Part shown: positions 35,609-44,200 of the stretch, piece by piece
Numbering within the stretch: the first letter of the stretch is position 1
How the letters are laid out: every line of letters begins with the position of its first letter
Assembly (NCBI GenBank): GCA_900319225.1
Contig: ONNV01000010.1
Location: forward strand, 155,237-219,236
Length of the DNA: 64,000 bases
Reading direction: 5' to 3'
Origin: an uncultured Prevotellaceae bacterium
Lineage (GTDB): Bacteria; Bacteroidota; Bacteroidia; Bacteroidales; Bacteroidaceae
The notes under the pieces: model-generated
Told to the model about the DNA's origin: nothing
What the model saw: the letters and a program-made list of their open reading frames with translations, nothing else
Databases searched by the model: none
Translations under genes and position numbers: made by a program

Positions 35609-36091
35609 ATGAACGCTAAAAAGCCTAATCCGTCAACTGACAGAATGGATTCACTTGACAGGAAAATCCTGGGAATCATATCACAGAACGCACGTATACC
35701 GTTCCGTGACGTAGCACTGCAGTGCGGCGTGTCACGTGCCGCAATACACCAGCGTGTTCAGCGTATGTTTGATGACGGCGTGATAACGGGTTCCGGTTAT
35801 CATGTAAACCCCCGCAGCATAGGTTACAACACCTGTACATATGTTGGTCTTACTCTGGAGAAAGGCTCCATGTACCATCAGGTAGTGGCAGAGCTGGATC
35901 AGATACCTGAGGTGGTTGAGAGCCATTTCACTACAGGCCGTTACACCATGATGATTAAGCTTTACGCACGTGACAACTCACACCTGATGGAGCTTATCAA
36001 CGGCCGTATCCAGGAGATTAAGGGCGTGACAGCTACAGAGACTCTTATCTCTCTTGATGAGAGCATTAAGAAAGAGATTCCAATAGAGTAA
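35609..36091 (+). CDS. Lrp/AsnC-family transcriptional regulator
   Basis: 160 residues: an N-terminal winged helix (about 14-62: MDSLDRKILGIISQNARIPFRDVALQCGVSRAAIHQRVQRM) and a C-terminal RAM/AsnC ligand-binding domain (about 75-150: YVGLTLEKGSMYHQVVAELDQIPEVVESHFTTGRYTMMIKLYA). Such regulators form octamers that bind amino acids. Its stop is 2 nt before the start of the peptidase fusion gene, so the two are coupled, and it may respond to amino acids or peptides released by that enzyme. A perfect inverted repeat lies just upstream. Confidence 0.92.
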   Translation: MNAKKPNPSTDRMDSLDRKILGIISQNARIPFRDVALQCGVSRAAIHQRVQRMFDDGVITGSGYHVNPRSIGYNTCTYVGLTLEKGSMYHQVVAELDQIPEVVESHFTTGRYTMMIKLYARDNSHLMELINGRIQEIKGVTATETLISLDESIKKEIPIE

Positions 36092-36093
36092 TC

Positions 36094-37923
36094 ATGAATA
36101 AGGCAGACTGTCTTGAATCCGGGCTCCGCAAATTGGATTCCGGCATGGAGGTGTTGGGGTACAGTAACCCGGTGATTGGTATAAGCGGTAATTTCCGTGA
36201 CGGAGACTGCACTCTTGCACAGGGATACTACATGTCCGTGCTTGAGGCTGGTGGAACGCCGGTTATCATACCTCCATATGATGATGAAAAAGCACTTGTA
36301 TCAATTCTTGACAGTCTGGACGGCATAGTCCTTTCAGGTGGTGCCGATATAGACCCTGAGTACCTGCACGAAGAACCTCTGGACTGTATCTCCATTAACC
36401 CCCGTCGCGACGCCCAGGAACTCATGCTGGTACGTATGGCAGTGGACCGTCAGATACCTGTACTGGGTATTTGCAGGGGTATCCAGATGCTGACCGCCGC
36501 ACTTGGGGGAAAGTTATACCAGGATATAAAAACTCAGCATGACAGGGAGTGCATAGAGCACAGTCAGACAATAGCCCGCCCACTGCCCTCGCATGAGGTA
36601 ACTCTTGATAAAGACTCACTTCTCTACAGGTTGTTTGGAAAGGAAAGGCTGGCTGTAAACTCTTTTCACCATCAGGCGGTAAAAGAGGTGCCTGCCGGAT
36701 TCCGTGTAACCGCGGTTGCACCGGACGGTATCATTGAGGGAATTGAGTCTACGGCATTCCGTCCGATACTTGGAGTCCAGTGGCATCCCGAGTGTTTCCT
36801 GCTTGGGAATGACCGTACCATGATGCCCATATTCAACTGGCTCATGGAGCAGGCATCACTGTTTAAACGCGCCAAGCAGCTGCATCAGAGAACCATAATA
36901 CTGGACAGCCACTGTGACAGCCCCATGTTCTTTGACAAGGGCGCTCATTTCTACCAGAAGGATCCGGGTGTTACGGTTGAGTATGAATATGTAGGTGAAC
37001 CGTCACCTGACGGCAGCCCCACATTCAGTTACAATCCGCTGGTTGACCTGCATAAGATGATCGCAGGACGTCTGGATGCCAGTTTCATGGTGGCTTACCT
37101 GCATCAGTATGACCGTGATGCGGAGTCACTCAAGGCAGCCATAGCCAAGGCAGACCGTCTGCTTACGCTTATTGATGAGCGCATTGGTGAGTGCAGTGGT
37201 TATGCAGCCATAGCTACTACTCCGCAGAAGTTGTGGCAGAATAAGAGTAAAGGCATAAAATCTGTAGTAAAAGGCATTGAGAACGGCTATGCCGTGGGCT
37301 TGGATATAGATAATGTAGACAGGTTCCGCAGCCGTGGCGTGGCATATATGACCCTGTGCCACAATGGTGATAATGATATCTGTGACTCACATAAGGGTAA
37401 CCATGAGCATAACGGCCTGTCGGAGTTTGGAAAGCAGGTGGTAGCACGCATGAACAAGGTGGGTATGATGGTTGACCTGTCACATGCATCGGAGAAAAGT
37501 TTCTGGGATGCGATGGAGTGCAGCTGCAAACCTATCATATGCTCACATTCATCGAGCCGTGCCCTGTGTGACCATACCCGCAACCTGACAGATGAGCAGA
37601 TGCGTGCCCTGGCAGCATCAGATGGCGTAGCTCAGGTATGCCTGTACAGCGGTTTCCTTAAGAAAGGAGGTAATGCTACCGTAGAGGATGCCGTACGCCA
37701 TATCATGCACATGATTGATGTCATGGGCGTGGAGCATGTGGGTATAGGATCTGATTTTGACGGTGGCGGCGGGCTGCCCGGTCTGGAGGATGCCTCCTGG
37801 TTCGTATCGCTTACGGAGCGTCTTATGGCCGAGGGGTTGAGTGACAGTGACCTTTCACTCGTCTGGGGTCTCAATTTCCTGAGGGTCTGGAACCTCAACG
37901 CTGACGGTATCTGCCGGCTCTGA
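36094..37923 (+). CDS. Fusion of a C26-type glutamine amidotransferase-like hydrolase and an M19 dipeptidase
   Basis: 609 residues. The N-terminal domain (about 20-250) is a class I glutamine amidotransferase-like peptidase C26: LSGGADIDP, GICRGIQML (nucleophile Cys), and VQWHPE (His/Glu). Relatives cleave gamma-glutamyl bonds, as in gamma-glutamyl-GABA. The C-terminal domain (about 265-600) is a renal/membrane dipeptidase, with DSHCDSP (zinc His/Asp), MVDLSHAS, CSHSSSRALCDHTRN and VGIGSDFDGGG. No signal peptide is seen, so it should be cytosolic. It could remove gamma-glutamyl caps and then split dipeptides. The last 69 bases overlap the 3' end of the convergent Ig-like gene. Confidence 0.88.
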   Translation: MNKADCLESGLRKLDSGMEVLGYSNPVIGISGNFRDGDCTLAQGYYMSVLEAGGTPVIIPPYDDEKALVSILDSLDGIVLSGGADIDPEYLHEEPLDCISINPRRDAQELMLVRMAVDRQIPVLGICRGIQMLTAALGGKLYQDIKTQHDRECIEHSQTIARPLPSHEVTLDKDSLLYRLFGKERLAVNSFHHQAVKEVPAGFRVTAVAPDGIIEGIESTAFRPILGVQWHPECFLLGNDRTMMPIFNWLMEQASLFKRAKQLHQRTIILDSHCDSPMFFDKGAHFYQKDPGVTVEYEYVGEPSPDGSPTFSYNPLVDLHKMIAGRLDASFMVAYLHQYDRDAESLKAAIAKADRLLTLIDERIGECSGYAAIATTPQKLWQNKSKGIKSVVKGIENGYAVGLDIDNVDRFRSRGVAYMTLCHNGDNDICDSHKGNHEHNGLSEFGKQVVARMNKVGMMVDLSHASEKSFWDAMECSCKPIICSHSSSRALCDHTRNLTDEQMRALAASDGVAQVCLYSGFLKKGGNATVEDAVRHIMHMIDVMGVEHVGIGSDFDGGGGLPGLEDASWFVSLTERLMAEGLSDSDLSLVWGLNFLRVWNLNADGICRL

Positions 37924-40050
37924 TGTGGCGGCCTTGGCCTCCTTGCGGGCCTTGGCATTTGCCCTTATCTGGCGGTATTTCTCCTTATTCTTTTCACGGC
38001 GCTGCTTACGCTCGGCGCGCTGGCGTTCCTTTTTCTTCTTGTCAGACTCGGCTTTCTTGGCCTTGTTCTGCAGACGGTCCAGATTCTTCTTATGGGTGTC
38101 AACCTCCTTCTTCTTGGTCTTTTCCTTAAGGAGCTTGTCAGGTTTCTGCTGTGTAAGAGGAGTGTTATCGACAACCCACTCATCGGTCTCATGGGTCCAG
38201 TCCTGCTTGAGGTTCCATGGCCTGTTTATGTACCACACACTCTCAGCATGACGTTTGGATTCATATTCTCCCGTATCCCACTTGCCGTTACCGTTCTCAT
38301 CATTGAACATGGATATGTAATACTCTGCCGGGGATAGCAGGAAGAAATCAACGCTTCCGTTCTCTAGTGTCTCGGTGCGAACTACACTGCCGGAGTTGTT
38401 ATGCAGCCTTACGGTATATCCAGGTTGGGGATTGGCTACGTTCACGGTAAGTGTGCTGTACTGGTTGAGGGCGTTGAACCTGAGTGTTGACTCAATGGGC
38501 TGGTTATGCAGTCCGTACAGGCCCTGGATACTTGCAGAGTCTATGTTTATGCGGAACGTCTCGCCGGGTCTCCACTCACCGTATATGTAATAACGGAGTA
38601 TGTTTATGGTGTCATGCTCTATCTCATAAGGTACTGATTCCCATAGGGAGTCCACCTTATGATAAAGGTGAATGGCCGTATCAGACAGGAATGTGACGGG
38701 CTCCTTGAAGGTGAGTGTCACGTCCGACAGTATGCTCATTGACGAGCCCGATGTAAGGCTTGCGCTTATAAAGTCAATCTTGGGCTCAAGCAGTTTGGCT
38801 ATGCCGGCAGAGTCACCTGCACGTTCCAGACGGCGCAGCTTCTTTTCAAACTCCTTCTGGTCATCCTCGGCCTTACGGGCCATCTCCTTGAGGATCTTCT
38901 CACGGCTCTTCTTGGGCGAGAGGTTAAGGGTATCGGTAGTGGGAACCAGCACGCTGTTGGTATCGGATGCCATATAGGTTATGGCAAGTGAAAGGGTGTC
39001 CATGTAATAGACCGACGTATCTTTCATCCAGAACAACAGTGTGTCATAACGCTCGCTGTGCTGTACTATGTAGGCGTCTTTCTCATCAAAGTTAAGGCCT
39101 TTGATGGTGGGCATGGAGTCTAACGGCAGAGCAAATCTGATAGAGAATTTCTCATGATTGGGGCGCTCGGCTCCTGTCATGTATTGTTGTACCGGCTCAG
39201 GTGTGAAAGCCAGCATGATGATGTCATCGGGAAGGAATCTGGTATATGATACCAGTAATGTGGTGTCCAGACTGCCGTCGGCTGCAAAAATGGAATCCTC
39301 ACGGTAGCTGATCTGGGTTGTGGGAACTATTACCGAGTCCATCCAGGCTATCTTCTCATTGCGCTGAGAGTAGCTGAATGACTGGTCCATGTCCATTACG
39401 GCATATGCCCTGTATGTGCCGGGAGCGATGCCGCGTATGGTAAAGTGTCCGTAAGCATCAGTACGTGACACTCTCTCAAACTGTTTGGTTGTGAATGCTG
39501 AGTCTGACAGGTCACTGTGCAGACCCACGGTTATACCCTTGACGGGTTCCAGGTCCTGGGCGTCAAGCACGTAGCCCGATACCTCAAGAGTGTCAATGGC
39601 ATCGCCGGTACTGAAACGGAAACAGTAGTCTCCAAGCGGGTTGCCCTCATTGTTGTCAACAATGCCATCGGCAAAATCAATGGAGTAGGTGGTGTTGTCT
39701 CTGAGTGAGTCAAAAAGTTCTATCTGGATTTTCTTGCCTACCACCTTTATTTCAGGCTGTTCCAGCTGCGGCGGTGATACCACGACCTTCTCGGCGGCAT
39801 TCTCAATCTTGATGAATTCATTGAAATCAATGGTGATCTTGCGGTTTTTTACGCCTGTGGCACCATTCTCAGGGTGGCTGCCTGTTATACGGGGTGGGGT
39901 TTCGTCATAAGGGCCGCCGTCAGGATTGCCTATGGCCGCACAACCCGACAATGCGGCAAAGGCCAGTATAGCCGATGCCGCATTGAAAAGTGTACGGGTT
40001 ATTTCGCTGAAGCGATTGCTCAATCCTTGAACTTTTTGAAAATGACGCAT
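37855..40050 (-). CDS. Ig-like (Big_5) lipoprotein with basic C-terminal tail
   Basis: 731 residues. A signal peptide ends at lipobox LSGC (Cys37 from the ATG at 40050). A TTG at 40023 overlapping the fabF stop (TTGA) would give a shorter, more usual leader; I keep the ATG but am unsure. The first domain is a Big_5/SbsA Ig-like fold (PPRITGSHPENGATGVKNRKITIDFNEFI), followed by a carboxypeptidase-regulatory-like repeat (VSGYVLDAQDLEPVKGITVGLH, DAYGHFTIRGIAPGTYRAYAVMD). A charged coiled coil lies at about 385-430, a second Ig-like part follows, and the last 90 residues are extremely rich in Lys, Arg and Glu. It is probably surface or periplasmic; the role is unknown. Confidence 0.82.
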   Translation of the reverse strand: MRHFQKVQGLSNRFSEITRTLFNAASAILAFAALSGCAAIGNPDGGPYDETPPRITGSHPENGATGVKNRKITIDFNEFIKIENAAEKVVVSPPQLEQPEIKVVGKKIQIELFDSLRDNTTYSIDFADGIVDNNEGNPLGDYCFRFSTGDAIDTLEVSGYVLDAQDLEPVKGITVGLHSDLSDSAFTTKQFERVSRTDAYGHFTIRGIAPGTYRAYAVMDMDQSFSYSQRNEKIAWMDSVIVPTTQISYREDSIFAADGSLDTTLLVSYTRFLPDDIIMLAFTPEPVQQYMTGAERPNHEKFSIRFALPLDSMPTIKGLNFDEKDAYIVQHSERYDTLLFWMKDTSVYYMDTLSLAITYMASDTNSVLVPTTDTLNLSPKKSREKILKEMARKAEDDQKEFEKKLRRLERAGDSAGIAKLLEPKIDFISASLTSGSSMSILSDVTLTFKEPVTFLSDTAIHLYHKVDSLWESVPYEIEHDTINILRYYIYGEWRPGETFRINIDSASIQGLYGLHNQPIESTLRFNALNQYSTLTVNVANPQPGYTVRLHNNSGSVVRTETLENGSVDFFLLSPAEYYISMFNDENGNGKWDTGEYESKRHAESVWYINRPWNLKQDWTHETDEWVVDNTPLTQQKPDKLLKEKTKKKEVDTHKKNLDRLQNKAKKAESDKKKKERQRAERKQRREKNKEKYRQIRANAKARKEAKAATSEPADTVSVEVPDPQEIETPDE

Positions 40051-41294
40051 GAGTTGTGTCCGCCGAATCCGAACGTGTTGGACAGTCCGGCGCGAACCTC
40101 TCTTTTCTGCGCTTTGTTAAAGGTAAAGTTCATGCGGTAGTCAATCTGCTCGTCCTCATCACCATCTTCATGGTTGATTGTGGGCGGTACAATGTCATTC
40201 TTGACGGCAAGTACGGTTGCAATTGCCTCAATGACACCGGCACCACCAAGCAGATGGCCTGTCATGGATTTGGTAGAACTCAGGTTCATGTCATAGACAT
40301 GATCGCCGAATACTGACTTGATGGCCTTGCACTCTGCAATGTCACCAAGAGGAGTTGATGTGCCGTGCATGTTCACGTAATCAATATCCTCAGGTTTCAT
40401 TCCGGCATCATCAAGTGCCTCCTGCATTACACGTGCTGCTCCGCGGCCTTCGGGCTCAGGTGCTGTCATGTGGTATGCATCGGCGGTAGCACCCCATCCG
40501 GCAACCTCGGCGTAGATCTTGGCGCCGCGTGATATGGCGTGCTCATACTCCTCAAGTATAAGGATTCCGCCTCCCTCACCCAGAACAAATCCGTCGCGGC
40601 TGGCGCTCATGGGGCGTGAAGCCGTCTCGGGTGAGTCATTACGGGTTGAAAGTGCGTGCATCACTCCGAATCCGGTTACACCGCAGTCACCAAGTGCGGC
40701 CTCGGCACCACCGGTAACGATGGCGTTGGCCTTACCCAGACGTATCAGGTTCACGGCATCAATGATGGCGTGAGTGCTGGATGCGCAGGCTGATGATGTT
40801 GCATAGTTGGGGCCTCTGAGCTTGAACATGATGGATATCAGTCCGGCTGCAATGGATCCCAGTATGCGCGGTACGAAAAACGGAGTTACCTTAAGTTCCT
40901 GACCTGCTTTCTTCTGTTCGTGGATGGCATCTATGCCCTCTTCAAAGGAGTCAACACCGCCAATACCGAAACCAAGGACTACACCTATGCGGTCCAGGTC
41001 CTCTTTCTCAAGGTCAAGAGCTGAATCCTTGATGGCCTGAACTGCAGATGCAATGGCAAAATGACTGTATTTGTCAAGTTTGCGTGCCTCTTTGCGGTCC
41101 ATATACTCGGTAATGTCAAAGTTCTTGACCTGACATCCGAATTTGACCTTGGTCTGTATGGCCTCAGTGTCAAAATTGGTAATAGGAGCGGCACCGCTCA
41201 CACCCTTGATGGCATTATCCCAGAATTCAGGGATAGTATTACCAAGAGGGTTGACGGTACCGAGTCCGGTTACGACAACTCTTTTAAGATCCAT
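40020..41294 (-). CDS. fabF: Beta-ketoacyl-ACP synthase II
   Basis: Condenses malonyl-ACP with acyl-ACP in fatty acid elongation. 424 residues with the thiolase-fold catalytic triad: Cys170 in SSACASSTH, His in NMHGTSTPLGD and His in KSMTGHLLGGAG, plus a C-terminal NTFGFGGHN. It lies 24 nt downstream of acpP, a classic pairing, and overlaps the following Ig-like gene. Confidence 0.97.
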   Translation of the reverse strand: MDLKRVVVTGLGTVNPLGNTIPEFWDNAIKGVSGAAPITNFDTEAIQTKVKFGCQVKNFDITEYMDRKEARKLDKYSHFAIASAVQAIKDSALDLEKEDLDRIGVVLGFGIGGVDSFEEGIDAIHEQKKAGQELKVTPFFVPRILGSIAAGLISIMFKLRGPNYATSSACASSTHAIIDAVNLIRLGKANAIVTGGAEAALGDCGVTGFGVMHALSTRNDSPETASRPMSASRDGFVLGEGGGILILEEYEHAISRGAKIYAEVAGWGATADAYHMTAPEPEGRGAARVMQEALDDAGMKPEDIDYVNMHGTSTPLGDIAECKAIKSVFGDHVYDMNLSSTKSMTGHLLGGAGVIEAIATVLAVKNDIVPPTINHEDGDEDEQIDYRMNFTFNKAQKREVRAGLSNTFGFGGHNSCVIFKKFKD

Positions 41295-41318
41295 CTTATG
41301 TGGAAGAAGATTGCTAGT

Positions 41319-41564
41319 TTACTTTGTAGCTGCCTGGCTGATGAGCTCGATAGCCTCACCTACGGTTGTGATCTTCTCAGCCTGATCATCGGGAATTGAG
41401 ATACCAAACTCCTTCTCGAACTCCATGATGAGCTCTACGGTATCCAGTGAATCTGCACCCAGGTCAGCTGCGAAGCTTGCCTCAGGAGTAACCTCTGATG
41501 CCTCAACACCAAGTTTGTCAACGATGATAGCCTGAACTCTCTCTGCAATCTGTGAATCTGCCAT
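41319..41564 (-). CDS. acpP: Acyl carrier protein
   Basis: 81-residue acidic four-helix protein that carries acyl chains on 4'-phosphopantetheine. The attachment site is Ser39 in [13 protein letters not shown]. It is followed by fabF, the expected fatty acid synthesis partner. A good promoter is visible upstream on the minus strand (41602-41633). Confidence 0.97.
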   Translation of the reverse strand: MADSQIAERVQAIIVDKLGVEASEVTPEASFAADLGADSLDTVELIMEFEKEFGISIPDDQAEKITTVGEAIELISQAATK

Positions 41565-41601
41565 AATTGTAAAATTTAGTTTTAAAAAATGAATTTGGGT
41601 G

Positions 41602-41633
41602 CAAAGAAACCCATTTTAGGTGGGCGTCACAAA
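41602..41633 (-). promoter_or_regulatory. Promoter of acpP-fabF
   Basis: On the minus strand TTTG (41630-41633), a 20-bp spacer and TTTCTTTG (41602-41609) resemble the -33/-7 pair, with one mismatch in the -7 box. It is 37 nt upstream of the acpP ATG. Confidence 0.5.
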
Positions 41634-41706
41634 TAATGAAAAAACAAAACGGGTGCCGGATGCACAAATGACCTAAGTGTGTGTAATATTGTTTTGAGCC
41701 TAATGG

Positions 41707-41737
41707 TTGGCTATTCAGAAAAATACCGCTAATTTTG
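41707..41737 (+). promoter_or_regulatory. Promoter of the DUF4254/GT9 unit
   Basis: TTG (41707-41709), a 20-bp spacer and TAATTTTG (41730-41737) match the Bacteroides -33/-7 consensus. The ATG at 41765 is 27 nt downstream. Confidence 0.6.
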
Positions 41738-41764
41738 CACCATCAATATTGAACATTCGTTGTC

Positions 41765-42379
41765 ATGACATTCACTCAGCAAAGTTTTGAGATTTTTGAC
41801 CGTGCAATAGCCGATTACCATAAGACGGATAATGTAGATACCCCTATATCCAATCCCTACAAGGAGAAAACAATAGAGTTCTATCTCTATCTCAAGAACT
41901 GGATTGATACCGTTCAGTGGCATCTGGAGGATATAATCCGTGACCCGCAGATCGATCCCGTTGAGGCATTGGCCATCAAGCGTCGCATAGACCGTTCAAA
42001 TCAGGAGCGTACTGACCTGGTTGAACTCATTGACAGCTATTTCCTGGAAAAATACAGCAAGGTGCAGACTCTGCCCGATGCTACAATCAATACTGAGAGC
42101 CCCGCATGGGCTGTAGACCGTCTTTCAATCCTGGCACTCAAGATTTTCCACATGAAGATTGAGGCCGACCGTACCGATACCCCGGCCGATCAGCAGCAGC
42201 GTTGCCGCGAGAAACTGGCCGTGCTTATGGAACAGAAGAAAGATCTCTCTCTCGCCATCGACATGTTGCTTGACGATATGGCCGCCGGACGTAAGTTCAT
42301 GAAGGTGTACCGTCAGATGAAGATGTACAACGATCCTACACTGAACCCTGTTCTTTACGGGCAGAATGGCTCAAAATAA
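41765..42379 (+). CDS. DUF4254 family protein
   Basis: 204 residues, all-helical, cytosolic, with no signal peptide. The DUF4254 family is recognisable from the pattern IEFYLYLKNWIDTVQWHLEDIIRDP, RIDRSNQERTDLVELIDSY and LSILALKIFHMKIEADR. The biochemical role is unknown. It usually sits beside a glycosyltransferase family 9 gene in Bacteroidetes, as here, hinting at a role in lipopolysaccharide core synthesis. Confidence 0.85.
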   Translation: MTFTQQSFEIFDRAIADYHKTDNVDTPISNPYKEKTIEFYLYLKNWIDTVQWHLEDIIRDPQIDPVEALAIKRRIDRSNQERTDLVELIDSYFLEKYSKVQTLPDATINTESPAWAVDRLSILALKIFHMKIEADRTDTPADQQQRCREKLAVLMEQKKDLSLAIDMLLDDMAAGRKFMKVYRQMKMYNDPTLNPVLYGQNGSK

Positions 42380-42461
42380 GACTCCAAAATACAAAAACGT
42401 TTTCGTTAAGCCAGACGAACAGAGGGAGTTTACTCACTCTGTTGTGGCGAGAAAAGGTCGG

Positions 42462-43484
42462 ATGAAATCCAATGTACTCTTGATACGCTTCTCCGCAATA
42501 GGAGACGTGGCTATGACCGTTCCCGTGATTCATTCATTGGCTACGGCTTACCCCAGTGTGCGTTTCACCATGCTCACAAACGTAAAGTTTGCCCCATTCT
42601 TTGAGCATCTGCCCGCCAACGTGGAATTCCTGGGCGTGAACCTGAAACAGGATTACCATGGATTCGGAGCAATGCTGCGTCTGTACCGCATGCTGCGTAA
42701 GAGACGTTTCGATGCTGTGGCCGACCTGCACGGTGTGCTGCGTACATCGGTCCTGTCATTCTATTTCCGTCTTGCGTTCAGGAAGGTGTGCCGCATAGAC
42801 AAGGACCGCCGCTCCCGTAAGCGTCTTACCAGGCTCAAAAACAAGGATCTTACTCCGCGTCTTACATCATTTGACCGCTATAAGGCTGTTCTGAACGGAT
42901 TGGGATTCAACTTTGATATCAACTTCAACTCAATATTCGGCAGCGGCAAGGGTGATCTCTCCAAGATCAGTTTCATTGGTGAGAAAGACTGCCCGTGGAT
43001 AGGAATCGCTCCTTTTGCAGCGCATAAAGGTAAGATCTATCCTCTCTACCTTATGGAGGATGTCATAGCTCAGCTTGACTCTGCCGGTATCTGCCGTCAG
43101 TTCGTGTTCGCTTATGGCCGTGAGGTTGTGCAGATTGAGGAGTGGACCAAGAAATACCGCTCTGTTGAGCTGGTTGACAACCGTTTGGGAATACAGGGTG
43201 AACTGATACTTATGAGTCATCTGAATGTGATGCTGGCTATGGATTCGTCAAATATGCATATGGCATCACTCACGAATACTCCGGTTGTATCAGTCTGGGG
43301 CGCCACACATCCGGTTGCCGGGTTCAAGGGATTCGGCCAGAAGGATGAGGACTGCGTCCAGCTGGATCTTCCGTGCCGTCCCTGCTCCATCTACGGCAAG
43401 AAGGAGTGCATCTACTCCGATTACCGCTGTCTTACCGGTATCGATCCTGATACCGTCTTTGCCAAAGTCAAAAAATATCTCTGA
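42462..43484 (+). CDS. Glycosyltransferase family 9 (heptosyltransferase-like)
   Basis: 340 residues from the ATG at 42462 (MKSNVLLIRFSAIGDVAMTVP, the usual N-terminus of the family). An in-frame ATG at 42366 would add 32 polar residues and overlap the DUF4254 stop; I consider it less likely. The C-terminal half has the GT-B acceptor/donor signature (WIGIAPFAAHKGKIYPL, ELILMSHLNVMLAMDSSNMHMASL, TPVVSVWGATHPV). It should add a heptose-like sugar to lipid A core or another glycolipid from the cytosolic side. A second hairpin element follows its stop. Confidence 0.88.
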   Translation: MKSNVLLIRFSAIGDVAMTVPVIHSLATAYPSVRFTMLTNVKFAPFFEHLPANVEFLGVNLKQDYHGFGAMLRLYRMLRKRRFDAVADLHGVLRTSVLSFYFRLAFRKVCRIDKDRRSRKRLTRLKNKDLTPRLTSFDRYKAVLNGLGFNFDINFNSIFGSGKGDLSKISFIGEKDCPWIGIAPFAAHKGKIYPLYLMEDVIAQLDSAGICRQFVFAYGREVVQIEEWTKKYRSVELVDNRLGIQGELILMSHLNVMLAMDSSNMHMASLTNTPVVSVWGATHPVAGFKGFGQKDEDCVQLDLPCRPCSIYGKKECIYSDYRCLTGIDPDTVFAKVKKYL

Positions 43485-43489
43485 TTTGC

Positions 43490-43605
43490 AGAGGGGCACA
43501 AAGGGGACGGTTCTATCTGTGCCCTTATTTTATATTCTGCTATTTTGAAGATATCGTTAAGGGCACAGATAGAACCGTCCCCTTTGTGCCCCTTTGTGCC
43601 CCTCT
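43490..43605. repeat. Long perfect hairpin in a convergent gap (palindromic element B)
   Basis: Arms 43493-43527 and 43558-43592 are perfectly complementary over 35 bp, with a 30-nt AT-rich loop. The right side carries a 10-bp tandem duplication (CCTTTGTGCC at 43581-43590 and 43591-43600), so the left flank (from 43490) can also pair with 43589-43605. It starts 5 nt after the GT9 stop and reaches the stop codon of the convergent WbqC gene (43604-43606). Its CAAAGGGGACGGT and CTGTGCC segments resemble element A at 18061-18123. Confidence 0.92.
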
Positions 43606-44200
43606 AAAGGTAGAGGGGGAATTCGGGTCCCATATTGAAGAGGAGGTCTACCGCGCTCAGGTTGGGCTGGAATCCGTATTTCTGTTTGAAAACCTGCCAA
43701 TAGGGGCGGTTTTGTGATGTCTGTTGCGGGTCTATGAGCTGGCGCAGGTCATTGATGCCCGTGGAGAGTCTTGAATAGGACTCCGTGAGTTTTATCTTCT
43801 TGTCCATACCCGCCAGCTTGAGAATGAGCTCTGTCAACTGCGTGTTGAAATCTATCAGGAACTCTATCCTGCGCTCATAGAACGGGCGGAAATCATCCTG
43901 GTAGTACATAAAGAACGGGCTGTTCATGTAGGCCGATTCCAGTGCGTTCCAGTGCTGGCGGCGCCAGTCACCATGGTCACTGATACGCACGTCTTTCATC
44001 AGCTGCTTTGGGCTGTCGGACTTTACTACCGGTATGGTAAGGGTCTGTATGCCACCTGCCGTGGCAATACGGCAACGGTTGCGGTAGGTCTGCTTGCAAT
44101 AGTTGTCATACTGCTCTATAAGAACATCACCGCCACTTTTGATGACGGTGAAGAAGTTTACAGGTGGCAGATATGCCGAGCAGAGCAGCGTATTATCCAT
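43604..44200 (-). CDS. WbqC family protein
   Basis: 198 residues. WbqC-like proteins occur in O-antigen and surface glycan loci; their activity is unproven. Features are CSAYLPPVNFF at the start, YDNYCKQTYRNRCRIATAGGIQTLTIPV, and DWRRQHWNALESAYMNSPFFMYY. The ATG at 44200 overlaps the lepB stop (TGATG); an in-frame TTG one codon earlier is ignored. Its stop codon is inside hairpin element B. Confidence 0.86.
   Translation of the reverse strand: MDNTLLCSAYLPPVNFFTVIKSGGDVLIEQYDNYCKQTYRNRCRIATAGGIQTLTIPVVKSDSPKQLMKDVRISDHGDWRRQHWNALESAYMNSPFFMYYQDDFRPFYERRIEFLIDFNTQLTELILKLAGMDKKIKLTESYSRLSTGINDLRQLIDPQQTSQNRPYWQVFKQKYGFQPNLSAVDLLFNMGPEFPLYL

Noticed and set aside
42366-42461. Extended N-terminus of the GT9 protein
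   Set aside because: The 32 extra residues are not part of the GT9 fold, which starts at the ATG at 42462; it cannot be fully excluded.
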